The notes below the pieces were generated by a model, which saw only the letters and a list, made by a program, of their open reading frames with translations, was not told the origin of the DNA and ran no database searches. From Pauljensenia sp. (lineage in GTDB: Bacteria > Actinomycetota > Actinomycetes > Actinomycetales > Actinomycetaceae): a stretch of DNA of 6,910 bases. Of the stretch, positions 1 to 5,151 are shown one piece after another (positions within the stretch are counted from its first letter, which is position 1; the number at the start of each line of letters is the position of its first letter). The DNA lies in NCBI GenBank assembly GCA_029983625.1, contig JASBZF010000081.1, positions 1 through 6,910 of the forward strand, in the 5' to 3' direction. Both the position numbers and the translations under genes were made by a program.

Positions 1-20
1 ATGTAGCGCACGCGCTACAT
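1..20. repeat. Perfect short hairpin at the window edge
   Basis: ATGTAGCG and CGCTACAT form a perfect 8-bp stem around the 4-base loop CACG. It lies at the very start of the window, so the stem may extend further upstream. It could be the 3' end structure of an unseen upstream gene, often recR in actinobacteria, but no T-tract follows and no coding frame enters here convincingly. Confidence 0.5.
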
Positions 21-62
21 TAAACGACTCCGCTCTTGGGATCCTCAGGCGGCGCATGAAGA

Positions 63-117
63 GCTCACACCGACTGCTGAGCGTATGAGAAAGCGCTGAA
101 TGGTCGGTGGTGTGAGC
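63..117. repeat. Inverted repeat with 9-bp arms
   Basis: GCTCACACC (63-71) is the exact reverse complement of GGTGTGAGC (109-117), with a 37-base interior. The right arm shares bases 114-117 with the left arm of the larger hairpin at 114-157, so the outer parts of the two stems compete. The role is unknown. It may be part of a composite 3' end for an upstream transcript. Confidence 0.45.
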
Positions 118-157
118 GTATTCCGGCCCGAGGGACCTTTCGGGCCGGAATACGCTC
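114..157. terminator. Strong 18-bp hairpin, probable terminator without a T-tract
   Basis: Bases 114-131 and 140-157 are perfectly complementary over 18 bp, GC-rich in the centre (TTCCGGCCCGA), around an 8-base loop. No run of T follows on either strand, so it is not a textbook intrinsic terminator. Actinobacteria often have such I-shaped hairpins. Lying between the upstream neighbour and lysC, it plausibly ends the upstream transcript. It could equally be an RNA processing site or a protein-binding palindrome. Confidence 0.6.
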
Positions 158-161
158 GTCC

Positions 162-211
162 TATTCGGGTGAAAGTGATATCCGGATAAAAGTGTTATTC
201 GGCTGAGAGTG
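162..211. repeat. Three tandem 16-bp units at an exact 17-bp period
   Basis: The units are TATTCGGGTGAAAGTG (162-177), TATCCGGATAAAAGTG (179-194) and TATTCGGCTGAGAGTG (196-211), each separated by one base. Unit 2 matches unit 1 at 13 of 16 positions and unit 3 matches unit 1 at 14 of 16. The consensus is roughly TATYCGGNTRARAGTG. The middle unit contains the perfect palindrome TATCCGGATA (179-188). The array sits between the hairpin at 114-157 and the lysC leader, where the lysC promoter would be expected, so it is a candidate set of repeated binding sites. No clear -35/-10 pair was recognised in or around it. Confidence 0.7.
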
Positions 212-212
212 G

Positions 213-410
213 GATGGAGATGTGAAGGTGACAGTGAAGATGACGGCTAAATGGACGCGGGCTGCCCGGAGGTGGGCACAGAAAGCACGCTGACGTGAGT
301 CAGGGCGGAGGGGTGCCCGAATAACGGTCGGACGCTACAGGAGTGCATCACAGCCATAGGATGAAGGGACTGCGCCCGCGACTGTGGGTGCCCTGAAGAA
401 AAGGGGATTC
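213..410 (+). promoter_or_regulatory. Putative structured 5' leader of lysC
   Basis: No gene is seen in this stretch. GGGCAC (274-279) can pair with GTGCCC (313-318). Inside lies a second stem, CTGAC (290-294) with GTCAG (299-303), closed by GTGA, a GNRA-type tetraloop. The octamer GGGTGCCC occurs at 311-318 and again at 386-393, just before the lysC ribosome binding site, so 274-279 could pair with either copy. That layout would suit a regulatory leader, but it matches no riboswitch class I recognise. The lysine riboswitch core was not seen. Confidence 0.3.
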
Positions 411-1727
411 GTGGCACTGATTGTGCAAAAGTACGGCGGCTCCTCCGTTGCCAACGTCGAGGCAATGAAACGAGTGGCCCGTCGCGTCGCCGACACGCAC
501 GACGCAGGTCATCAGGTCGTTGTCGTCGTATCCGCGATGGGAGACACGACCGACGAACTCCTCGATATGGCCGCACAACTCACCGCGAAAGCCCCCGAAC
601 GAGAAATGGATGTCCTGCTTTCCGCAGGGGAACGAATTTCAATGGCACTGCTGGCTATGGCTGTCAACGAGCTCGGCATCCAAGCACAGGCATACACGGG
701 CGCACAAGCGGGTATCCGCACAGACTCTCACCACGGTCGCGCCCAGATCGTCGGCCTGGTCCCTGAACGCATTGCTCGCGCAGTCAAAGAAGGCCAAGTC
801 GCAATCGTCGCAGGCTTCCAGGGGGTTTCCGACGATGACGATGTCACAACTCTTGGTCGTGGCGGTTCGGACACTACCGCTGTCGCCCTCGCCGCCGCTT
901 TGGGTGCGGATGTGTGTGAAATCTACACGGATGTGGACGGGCTTTTCTCAGCTGACCCGAGGATCGTTCCGAAAGCGCATCGTCTGCGTACCCTCACCCA
1001 GGAGGAAACTCTCGAACTTGCAGCTCACGGCGCAAAAATCCTACATCTGCGCGCGGTAGAGTTCGCCCGTCGCTACGGTGTTCCCCTTCACGTCCGTTCC
1101 TCTTTTTCAGAGAAGAACGGGACGTGGATTTCTGATTCTCCCGCCAACCCTGAGCTTGAGGGCCTTGTCCCTTCAGCCGCCCTCGTTGATCCGAAGGACC
1201 TCACTATGGAGAAGCCCCTGATCTCAGGAATCGCGCACGACCGCTCCCAAGACAAGATCACGGTCACGAACCTACCGAACAACCCCGGTGTTGCTGCGCG
1301 CGTGTTTTCGATCTGCGCGCAAGTCGGAGCGAACATCGACATGATTGTCCAAAACGTTCCGGTTTCAGACCCGACCCTTGCGAATATCTCTTTTACGCTT
1401 CCCGAGGGCGATGCTCAGCGCACGCTGGAGGCCCTTGAGGCCGCGCGCGCTGAAATCGGTTTTGATGCGCTGCGCTACAACCCAAATATTGGGAAACTTT
1501 CTCTTGTCGGCGCGGGGATGCGAACGAATCCGGGTGTGTCCGCAAAGCTCTTCGCCGCACTGTCTGAAGCGGGGATCAACATTGATCTGATTTCAACATC
1601 GGAGATCCGTATTTCAGTGGTGACGAAACTTGAGGACCTCGATCGGGCGGTGAAGGCTGTTCACTCGGCGTTCGGCTTGGATGCAACGGAAACGGAAGCT
1701 GTTGTGTACGGCGGTACCGGTCGCTGA
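411..1727 (+). CDS. lysC: Aspartate kinase (alpha subunit)
   Basis: Phosphorylates L-aspartate with ATP to 4-phospho-aspartate in the cytosol, the committed step to lysine/diaminopimelate, threonine and methionine. The protein is 438 residues from GTG 411, slightly longer than the 421 of Corynebacterium glutamicum LysC. Visible features are the N-terminal nucleotide motif KYGGSSV (7-13), the amino-acid-kinase signature TTLGRGGSD (146-154), and two C-terminal ACT domains (about 270-340 and 350-425) that normally bind feedback effectors. GTG 411 is chosen because it places VQKYGGSS at the usual distance and follows AAGGGG (401-406). A GTG at 384 would add nine unlike residues. asd follows after 124 bases on the same strand, probably in one operon. 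A nested beta-subunit start lies at 1206. The family identity is secure. Confidence 0.96.
   Translation: MALIVQKYGGSSVANVEAMKRVARRVADTHDAGHQVVVVVSAMGDTTDELLDMAAQLTAKAPEREMDVLLSAGERISMALLAMAVNELGIQAQAYTGAQAGIRTDSHHGRAQIVGLVPERIARAVKEGQVAIVAGFQGVSDDDDVTTLGRGGSDTTAVALAAALGADVCEIYTDVDGLFSADPRIVPKAHRLRTLTQEETLELAAHGAKILHLRAVEFARRYGVPLHVRSSFSEKNGTWISDSPANPELEGLVPSAALVDPKDLTMEKPLISGIAHDRSQDKITVTNLPNNPGVAARVFSICAQVGANIDMIVQNVPVSDPTLANISFTLPEGDAQRTLEALEAARAEIGFDALRYNPNIGKLSLVGAGMRTNPGVSAKLFAALSEAGINIDLISTSEIRISVVTKLEDLDRAVKAVHSAFGLDATETEAVVYGGTGR
1206..1727 (+). CDS. lysC: Nested in-frame beta subunit of aspartate kinase
   Basis: Inside lysC an in-frame ATG at 1206 (residue 266) is preceded by GAAGGA (1193-1198) with a 7-base gap, a good Shine-Dalgarno. 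The product would be 173 residues starting MEKPLISGIAHD, made only of the two ACT regulatory domains. In Corynebacterium glutamicum the same gene makes an alpha2beta2 enzyme whose 172-residue beta subunit starts at the equivalent Met, at a very similar sequence. The same arrangement is known in Bacillus. Internal initiation here is inferred from the start site and the length match. Confidence 0.65.
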   Translation: MEKPLISGIAHDRSQDKITVTNLPNNPGVAARVFSICAQVGANIDMIVQNVPVSDPTLANISFTLPEGDAQRTLEALEAARAEIGFDALRYNPNIGKLSLVGAGMRTNPGVSAKLFAALSEAGINIDLISTSEIRISVVTKLEDLDRAVKAVHSAFGLDATETEAVVYGGTGR

Positions 1728-1851
1728 AACGGGTGAAGGCAGATATCTTTCGCTCACACGAGGTCGTGGCCTGCGTATTTCCCGATCATTGCGCAGACTT
1801 AAATCCCTCACATTGCCCTGCGTGTGGGCGTGCGATGAAAAGGAGAACATC

Positions 1852-2901
1852 ATGACCGGACTTCATGTCGCAGTTGTCGGAGCCACCGGACAGGTCGGTC
1901 GTGTCATGCGCACGCTACTTGAAGAACGTGACTTCCCGGTGAAGTCGATCCGTTTTTTATCTTCGGCTCGTTCTGCTGGGACGAAGCTCGAATGGAAAGG
2001 TGAGGAGATCCTGGTCGAGGATGTCGCTACCGCCAGCTTTGAAGGAGTGGACATCGCCGTGTTCTCTGCGGGGGCGGCTGCGTCGCGTGAGTATGCGCCG
2101 AAGTTTGCCGCAGCGGGAGCGGTTGTTGTGGATAATTCCTCTGCTTGGCGTAAAGATCCAGAGGTGCCGCTCGTGGTGTCCGAGGTGAATCCTGAGGATG
2201 TTTCTGCACGTCCGAAGGGCATTATTGCGAATCCGAACTGTACGACGATGGCGGCGATGCCGGTTCTGCGTCCGCTTGTCGATGAGGCGGGAGGCTTGAA
2301 CAGACTGTTCGTGTCGAGCTACCAGGCTGTCTCAGGTTCGGGAGTGAAAGGCGTTCAGGAACTGATCAGTCAGACACAGTCTGGAGTAGAGCAGGATCTT
2401 GCCGCCCTCGCGCTTGACGGTCGGGCCGTGACTGTGCCGGATCCTCAGGTGTATGTCGCGCCGATTGCCTTTGATGTGGTTGCGCTTGCCGGTTCGATTG
2501 TGGACGATGGCAGTGAAGAGACCGATGAGGAACAGAAGTTGCGTAACGAATCACGCCGCATTCTTCACCTTCCGGATCTGAAAGTGTCGGGCACCTGTGT
2601 GCGTGTCCCTGTGTTCACGGGGCATACGCTCACGATCCATGCGGAGTTTGCAGGGGCGATCACCCCTGAAAGGGCGCGCGCTGTTCTCGCTGACGCTCCG
2701 GGGGTGCGGCTTGTGGACGTGCCGACACCGCTTGAGGCGGCCGGCCGCGATGAGGTTCTCGTCGGCCGGATCCGCCAGGATCAAGCTGTGGATGGTGGTT
2801 GCGGGCTTGTGTTCGTGGTGTCGGCTGACAATCTGCGTAAGGGTGCGGCACTGAATGCGATCCAGGTCGCTGAGATTGTCGCGCGCGAGTTCGAGGTCTG
2901 A
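1852..2901 (+). CDS. asd: Aspartate-semialdehyde dehydrogenase
   Basis: Reduces 4-phospho-aspartate with NADPH to aspartate 4-semialdehyde, using the product of LysC, in the cytosol. It has 349 residues, normal for the family. The N-terminal Rossmann motif GATGQVG is at 10-16. The catalytic cysteine is C130 in NPNCTT. The segment SSYQAVSGSG follows it. The substrate-binding arginine is probably R251 and the acid/base histidine is H258 in the RVPVFTGH motif. ATG 1852 is chosen because AGGAG (1841-1845) lies 6 bases upstream and the Rossmann strand starts at once. The frame stays open far upstream, but that part reads as lysC in another frame. It ends 12 bases from the convergent thioredoxin stop, with no clear shared terminator. 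No separate promoter was recognised in the 124-base gap after lysC. Confidence 0.96.
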   Translation: MTGLHVAVVGATGQVGRVMRTLLEERDFPVKSIRFLSSARSAGTKLEWKGEEILVEDVATASFEGVDIAVFSAGAAASREYAPKFAAAGAVVVDNSSAWRKDPEVPLVVSEVNPEDVSARPKGIIANPNCTTMAAMPVLRPLVDEAGGLNRLFVSSYQAVSGSGVKGVQELISQTQSGVEQDLAALALDGRAVTVPDPQVYVAPIAFDVVALAGSIVDDGSEETDEEQKLRNESRRILHLPDLKVSGTCVRVPVFTGHTLTIHAEFAGAITPERARAVLADAPGVRLVDVPTPLEAAGRDEVLVGRIRQDQAVDGGCGLVFVVSADNLRKGAALNAIQVAEIVAREFEV

Positions 2902-2913
2902 GCCCGCCTGAGG

Positions 2914-3276
2914 TCACTTCTCAGATTCGGCGATCTGTTTGCGCACCTCGTCCATGTCGAGGTTACGGATCTGGGTGACGAGATCTTCGAGGGCCGAGCT
3001 GGGGAGTGCGCCGGACTGACGGAACACGGCAACACCATCGCGGAACGCCATGAGGGTTGGGATTGAGGAGATCTGCGCGGCGCGCGCGAGGTCCTGTTCG
3101 GCGTCGGTGTCGATTTTTCCGAAAACGATGTCGGGGTTTTTCTCGGAGGATTCTTCAAAAACGGGGGAGAACTGTCGGCAGGGACCGCACCAGGAGGCCC
3201 AGAAATCGACGAGGACGATGCTGTTTTCGGCGATGGTCGTTTCAAAGTTTTCGGAGGTGAGGGTGATGCTGGACAT
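2914..3276 (-). CDS. trxA: Thioredoxin
   Basis: A small dithiol-disulfide oxidoreductase that keeps cytosolic proteins reduced, usually recycled by thioredoxin reductase (not in this window). It has 120 residues. The active site WCGPC has its cysteines at C30 and C33, after the typical VLVDFWASW strand (21-29), and the cis-proline is P73 in SSIPTLMAF. There is no signal peptide or membrane segment, so it is cytosolic. The C-terminal tail is somewhat longer than in the smallest thioredoxins (about 105-110 residues) and ends in a charged helix. The ATG at 3276 is preceded on this strand by AAGGAGA (3281-3287), a clear ribosome binding site. It lies 98 bases downstream of the tetR-family gene on the same strand. 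A functional link is not evident. Convergent with asd. Confidence 0.93.
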   Translation of the reverse strand: MSSITLTSENFETTIAENSIVLVDFWASWCGPCRQFSPVFEESSEKNPDIVFGKIDTDAEQDLARAAQISSIPTLMAFRDGVAVFRQSGALPSSALEDLVTQIRNLDMDEVRKQIAESEK

Positions 3277-3318
3277 GGATTCTCCTTCTGGGTTCCCAGG
3301 GTTGAGAGCGTGTGTACG

Positions 3319-3333
3319 AGGGCGGATTGCCCT
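3319..3333. repeat. Small hairpin between the tetR-family gene and trxA
   Basis: AGGGC (3319-3323) and GCCCT (3329-3333) form a 5-bp stem with loop GGATT. It lies in the 98-base gap after the TetR stop on the minus strand and could be a weak terminator. There is no strong T-tract, so this is tentative. Confidence 0.25.
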
Positions 3334-3374
3334 TTCGCTTAGGGATAACGATGCCGTATTGGGGATTATTCCGC

Positions 3375-4001
3375 TCAGGGAGCGCGTCGCGGTGTGATCC
3401 TTAACTCTTCGACGCCGAGGGCGCGGAGGATGAACTCTTCGGCCACTTCGGCGCGAGTGCGGCTTTCTGTGTTGTGTTCGGGAGCTTCGGCGCCCATGAG
3501 GCAGGCGTGAATGATGGGCACGAGGAGGCGCGGGTCTTGTTTGGGGATCGCTCCGGCGTTCATCGCGTCAATGAGGAGGGAGCCGAGGTAGCGGGCGACG
3601 GTTCCGGCGTGGTCGTGGATGTGCCCGGAGTTCGGGTGGGAAACCTGCTCGCGAAGGGTGAGTCGGCCTGAGATTTGGTAGTGGTAGTGGCTGGTCATTT
3701 CCAGGTGGAGGCGGATGTAGGTGCGCAGTCTTTCGATTGGGTCGCTTTGTGTTTCGACTGCGGCGCGTAGCGTTGTGCCGAATTCGCTGGTCGCTTCTTT
3801 CATGTTGGGGAGGTGGTGGCCTTCTTTTTGTTGAAATTGGTTGTAGACGGCTGTGCGTCCAATTCCTGCGCGACTTGCGATTTGCGCCATTGTGATCGTG
3901 TCGAAGGGGTTGTCTGCGAGGAGTTCGCCGAGTGCGTCGAAGAGTTTGCGGCGCGTGAGTGTCCGGTGATCTGCGAGGGAGTCTCCGATGATCTTGGGCA
4001 T
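3375..4001 (-). CDS. TetR-family transcriptional regulator
   Basis: A one-component repressor with 208 residues, typical for TetR. The N-terminal domain carries the helix-turn-helix at about 37-56 (ITMAQIASRAGIGRTAVYNQF), preceded by helix 1 with RRKLFDALGELLADN. The remainder is the variable, helical ligand/dimer domain, histidine-rich around 105-130 (TSHYHYQ, HIHDHAG). The inducer and targets cannot be named. ATG 4001 has no Shine-Dalgarno, and an in-frame TAG lies five codons upstream, so the start cannot be moved upstream. The message is probably leaderless. A palindrome at 4013-4033 overlies the likely promoter and suggests autorepression. The 89-residue membrane protein gene lies upstream on the same strand. 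The family call is firm, the function unknown. Confidence 0.9.
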   Translation of the reverse strand: MPKIIGDSLADHRTLTRRKLFDALGELLADNPFDTITMAQIASRAGIGRTAVYNQFQQKEGHHLPNMKEATSEFGTTLRAAVETQSDPIERLRTYIRLHLEMTSHYHYQISGRLTLREQVSHPNSGHIHDHAGTVARYLGSLLIDAMNAGAIPKQDPRLLVPIIHACLMGAEAPEHNTESRTRAEVAEEFILRALGVEELRITPRRAP

Positions 4002-4034
4002 GAAAATATTCTGACACTAAAAGTCTCAGTGTCG
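4001..4034 (-). promoter_or_regulatory. tetR promoter with an overlapping palindromic operator
   Basis: GACACT (4013-4018) and AGTGTC (4028-4033) are perfect inverted arms nine bases apart, just upstream of the TetR start. On the minus strand a -10-like CAGAAT ends six bases before the ATG, and ACGACA lies 16 bases before it as a possible -35. The palindrome would fill the spacer, a classic position for repression. The promoter boxes are weak matches. The palindrome is directly visible. Confidence 0.5.
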
Positions 4035-4096
4035 TTAAAATCCGTGTCCCGCTGACCTGATCTCTTCACTGTTCTGCTCTTGCTGTACAGGAGGAG

Positions 4097-4123
4097 GTGC
4101 GCGCTCTGTGAGGCGCTAGGCAC
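4097..4123 (-). terminator. Nested hairpin after the small membrane protein gene
   Basis: GTGC (4097-4100) pairs with GCAC (4120-4123), and inside it GCGC (4101-4104) pairs with GCGC (4113-4116), with an 8-base loop and a 3-base bulge. It starts about ten bases past the stop of the gene at 4133-4402 on the minus strand and could end that transcript before tetR. The following bases are C/T-rich rather than a T run. Confidence 0.3.
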
Positions 4124-4132
4124 TTCCTGCGC

Positions 4133-4402
4133 TTAATATGCGTCGTGGTCAGATCTTTGTGGTGAATGTGGGTGCTTTCGGTGCGACTGCTTTCGCCTGT
4201 ATACGAGGGAGAAAATCACCCAGGCCTCAGCTGTGACGACGGTGCTGACGATAAGGCTAAGGAGCAGATTCTTTAATCCTGTGAGCAGGAGGTCTTTTGC
4301 GCTAGGTGATCCGAAGAGAGAGGGGACTGTGAAAATGGCAGAACAGCCAAGCGCCGTGATACTGACAATAGCGAGAAGTTGTGCCCATTCACGTTTCTGC
4401 AT
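4133..4402 (-). CDS. Small two-helix membrane protein, unknown function
   Basis: I do not recognise this protein. It has 89 residues from the ATG at 4402, which has AAGG seven bases upstream (4410-4413). A longer version from a GTG at 4468 would add 22 residues but has no better start signal. Two hydrophobic helices are visible: about 8-30 (LLAIVSITALGCSAIFTVPS) and about 37-68 (LLLTGLKNLLLSLIVSTVV, then AEAWVIFSLVY). These are followed by a short basic, histidine-rich tail (RRKQSHRKHPHSPQRSDHD). With a positive tail after helix 2, both ends are probably cytosolic. It lies upstream of the tetR-family gene on the same strand, 131 bases away, so a shared regulon is possible but unproven. Confidence 0.6.
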   Translation of the reverse strand: MQKREWAQLLAIVSITALGCSAIFTVPSLFGSPSAKDLLLTGLKNLLLSLIVSTVVTAEAWVIFSLVYRRKQSHRKHPHSPQRSDHDAY

Positions 4403-4735
4403 GTCGCTGCCTTTTTGCTGAGTAAGGGTTGAGGTGGCGTGTGCGAGGTGATCAGTGCATGTCTTCACGCGATGTGATCATCGTATATGGAGCTGTGTAT
4501 ATTGCGAGTGGGTTATGCGCCTCTGTCTGCTATTGATCTCTTAGTGGTGCGCTTGTGGGTTGTTGTGCTGTAAGACAGGCATAGATGCATGCAACTGGTC
4601 CAGTGTCGCGTTCTTCTTAGTCGAGGATGCCCCGCGATACGCAGTGTGTAACCTCAAGGCGCGCTGCTTTTGACATAACAATTCCATCTATGAAGTGACA
4701 CTAAAAGCTCTTGCTCAAAATAAAAGAGGCACGAC
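4403..4735. other. Non-coding stretch, lower GC, no gene recognised
   Basis: No supported gene lies here. Visible items are two TGATCA palindromes, at 4449-4454 and 4475-4480, 26 bases apart in the likely promoter region of the minus-strand small membrane protein gene. A TTGACA at 4670-4675 has no -10 at the right distance. TGACACTAAAAG at 4696-4707 repeats the sequence next to the tetR start (4012-4023). AGTGACACT (4694-4702) within it is itself a short palindrome. Confidence 0.4.
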
Positions 4736-4775
4736 ATGAGTTTCGCGCTCAGTATATGCAAGGTGCGTTGTCACG

Positions 4776-4804
4776 TTGACGAGGAGAAGCGTGTCGGGTA
4801 CGAT
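4776..4804 (+). promoter_or_regulatory. Promoter of tRNA-Gly
   Basis: TTGACG (4776-4781) and TACGAT (4799-4804) are separated by exactly 17 bases, close to the housekeeping sigma consensus. Transcription would start near 4811, about 19 bases before the mature tRNA 5' end, leaving a short leader for RNase P to remove. Confidence 0.75.
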
Positions 4805-4829
4805 CGAAGTACTTCACACGATGGGGCTT

Positions 4830-4903
4830 GCGGGCGTAGTTCATCGGTAGAATGGAAGCTTCCCAAGCTTCAGAGGCGGGTTCGATTCCCGTCGCCCGCT
4901 CCA
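4830..4903 (+). tRNA. tRNA-Gly (anticodon CCC), CCA encoded
   Basis: A full cloverleaf can be drawn. The acceptor stem GCGGGCG (4830-4836) pairs with CGCCCGC (4893-4899), then discriminator T and encoded CCA. The D arm is GTTC...GAAT. The anticodon stem GAAGC/GCTTC encloses the loop TTCCCAA, so the anticodon is CCC and reads glycine codon GGG. The variable loop is four bases. The T arm GCGGG-TTCGATT-CCCGT holds the standard TTCGA. An insertion-sequence end begins one base past the CCA. No second copy of the tRNA 3' end, as left by a tRNA-targeting integrase, is visible downstream in the window. Confidence 0.96.
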
Positions 4904-4913
4904 ATGTGATGTG

Positions 4914-4930
4914 GCAAGACATATGAGACA
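4914..4930 (+). repeat. Left terminal inverted repeat of the deleted IS
   Basis: Core of the left end. It differs at one base from the reverse complement of 5122-5138 and lies one base from the transposase stop codon, a usual position for the end beyond the transposase C-terminus. Confidence 0.75.
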
Positions 4931-4931
4931 G

Positions 4932-5090
4932 TTATTGTTGCTTTCTTGCGTGGTAGTTCTTGTTGGGATCTAGGATGTATTCCCCGATTATTTCTCCGCT
5001 GCCTATCAGCATCACTGTGACTTCTTTTTCGGATATCAGCGCATAGACTCTTTTGTCCGCGTACCCTCTTCCGGGGTCTCGTTTGTTGTG
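4932..5090 (-). pseudogene. C-terminal remnant of an IS481/IS3-like transposase
   Basis: On the minus strand a frame of about 49 residues ends in TAA next to the left terminal repeat. It reads GRGYADKRVYALISEKEVTV and, a little later, GEIIGEYILDPNKNYHARK. This matches the common C-terminal pattern of integrase-core transposases (GR.H...RV..L..D..V.V....GE.L.E..LDP...Y). The catalytic DDE core and the N-terminal helix-turn-helix are absent: an in-frame TAG at 5091-5093 and a 10-bp direct repeat mark the broken end. It cannot be active. It belongs to the element at 4905-5147. Confidence 0.7.
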
Positions 5091-5111
5091 CTAGATGTTT
5101 AGTTTGTTGTG
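5081..5111. repeat. 10-bp direct repeat at the transposase break point
   Basis: GTTTGTTGTG occurs at 5081-5090 and again at 5102-5111, 21 bases apart, exactly where the transposase frame loses similarity. Short repeats of this kind often mark slippage or a deletion junction. It could also be chance in a T/G-rich stretch. Confidence 0.45.
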
Positions 5112-5121
5112 TTGGTAGGGG

Positions 5122-5138
5122 TGTCTCATATGTGTTGC
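5122..5138 (-). repeat. Right terminal inverted repeat of the deleted IS
   Basis: TGTCTCATATGTGTTGC is the partner of 4914-4930 with one mismatch. The following bases, through ACA at 5145-5147, would give the TGT outer end expected for this type of IS. Confidence 0.75.
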
Positions 5139-5151
5139 TTCTAGACAGGTC

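Larger units (their letters stand above)
4905..5147. mobile_element. Internally deleted IS (MITE-like), IS481-like
   Basis: The ends carry inverted repeats. GCAAGACATATGAGACA (4914-4930) matches the reverse complement of 5122-5138 at 16 of 17 bases. Extended outward, both ends start with TGT and 20 of 26 bases match (4905-4930 against 5122-5147). Between them is only the 3' end of a transposase, reading toward the left end, so most of the gene has been lost. No target-site duplication is seen: the flanks are CTCCAA and GGTCAT. The family is judged from the C-terminal transposase pattern and the TGT ends. IS3-like is the alternative. The element separates the tRNA-Gly locus from the high-GC island. 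Confidence 0.7.

Noticed and set aside
343..396. Possible 17-codon leader peptide before lysC
   Set aside because: No usable ribosome binding site, and no run of lysine, threonine or methionine codons as needed for attenuation.
160..410. Lysine riboswitch in front of lysC
   Set aside because: The region is too short and lacks the conserved core and multi-helix junction as far as can be judged by eye. The class is not typical of actinobacteria.
2902..2913. Shared bidirectional terminator between asd and trxA
   Set aside because: The region shows the direct repeat CTGAG...CTGAG, not an inverted one, and no T-tract.
4670..4700. TTGACA as a -35 box
   Set aside because: No -10-like hexamer lies 16-19 bases downstream, and no gene follows directly.
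4736..4909. Short + strand frame starting at ATG 4736
   Set aside because: It reads straight through the tRNA promoter and the whole tRNA-Gly gene and has no family resemblance.
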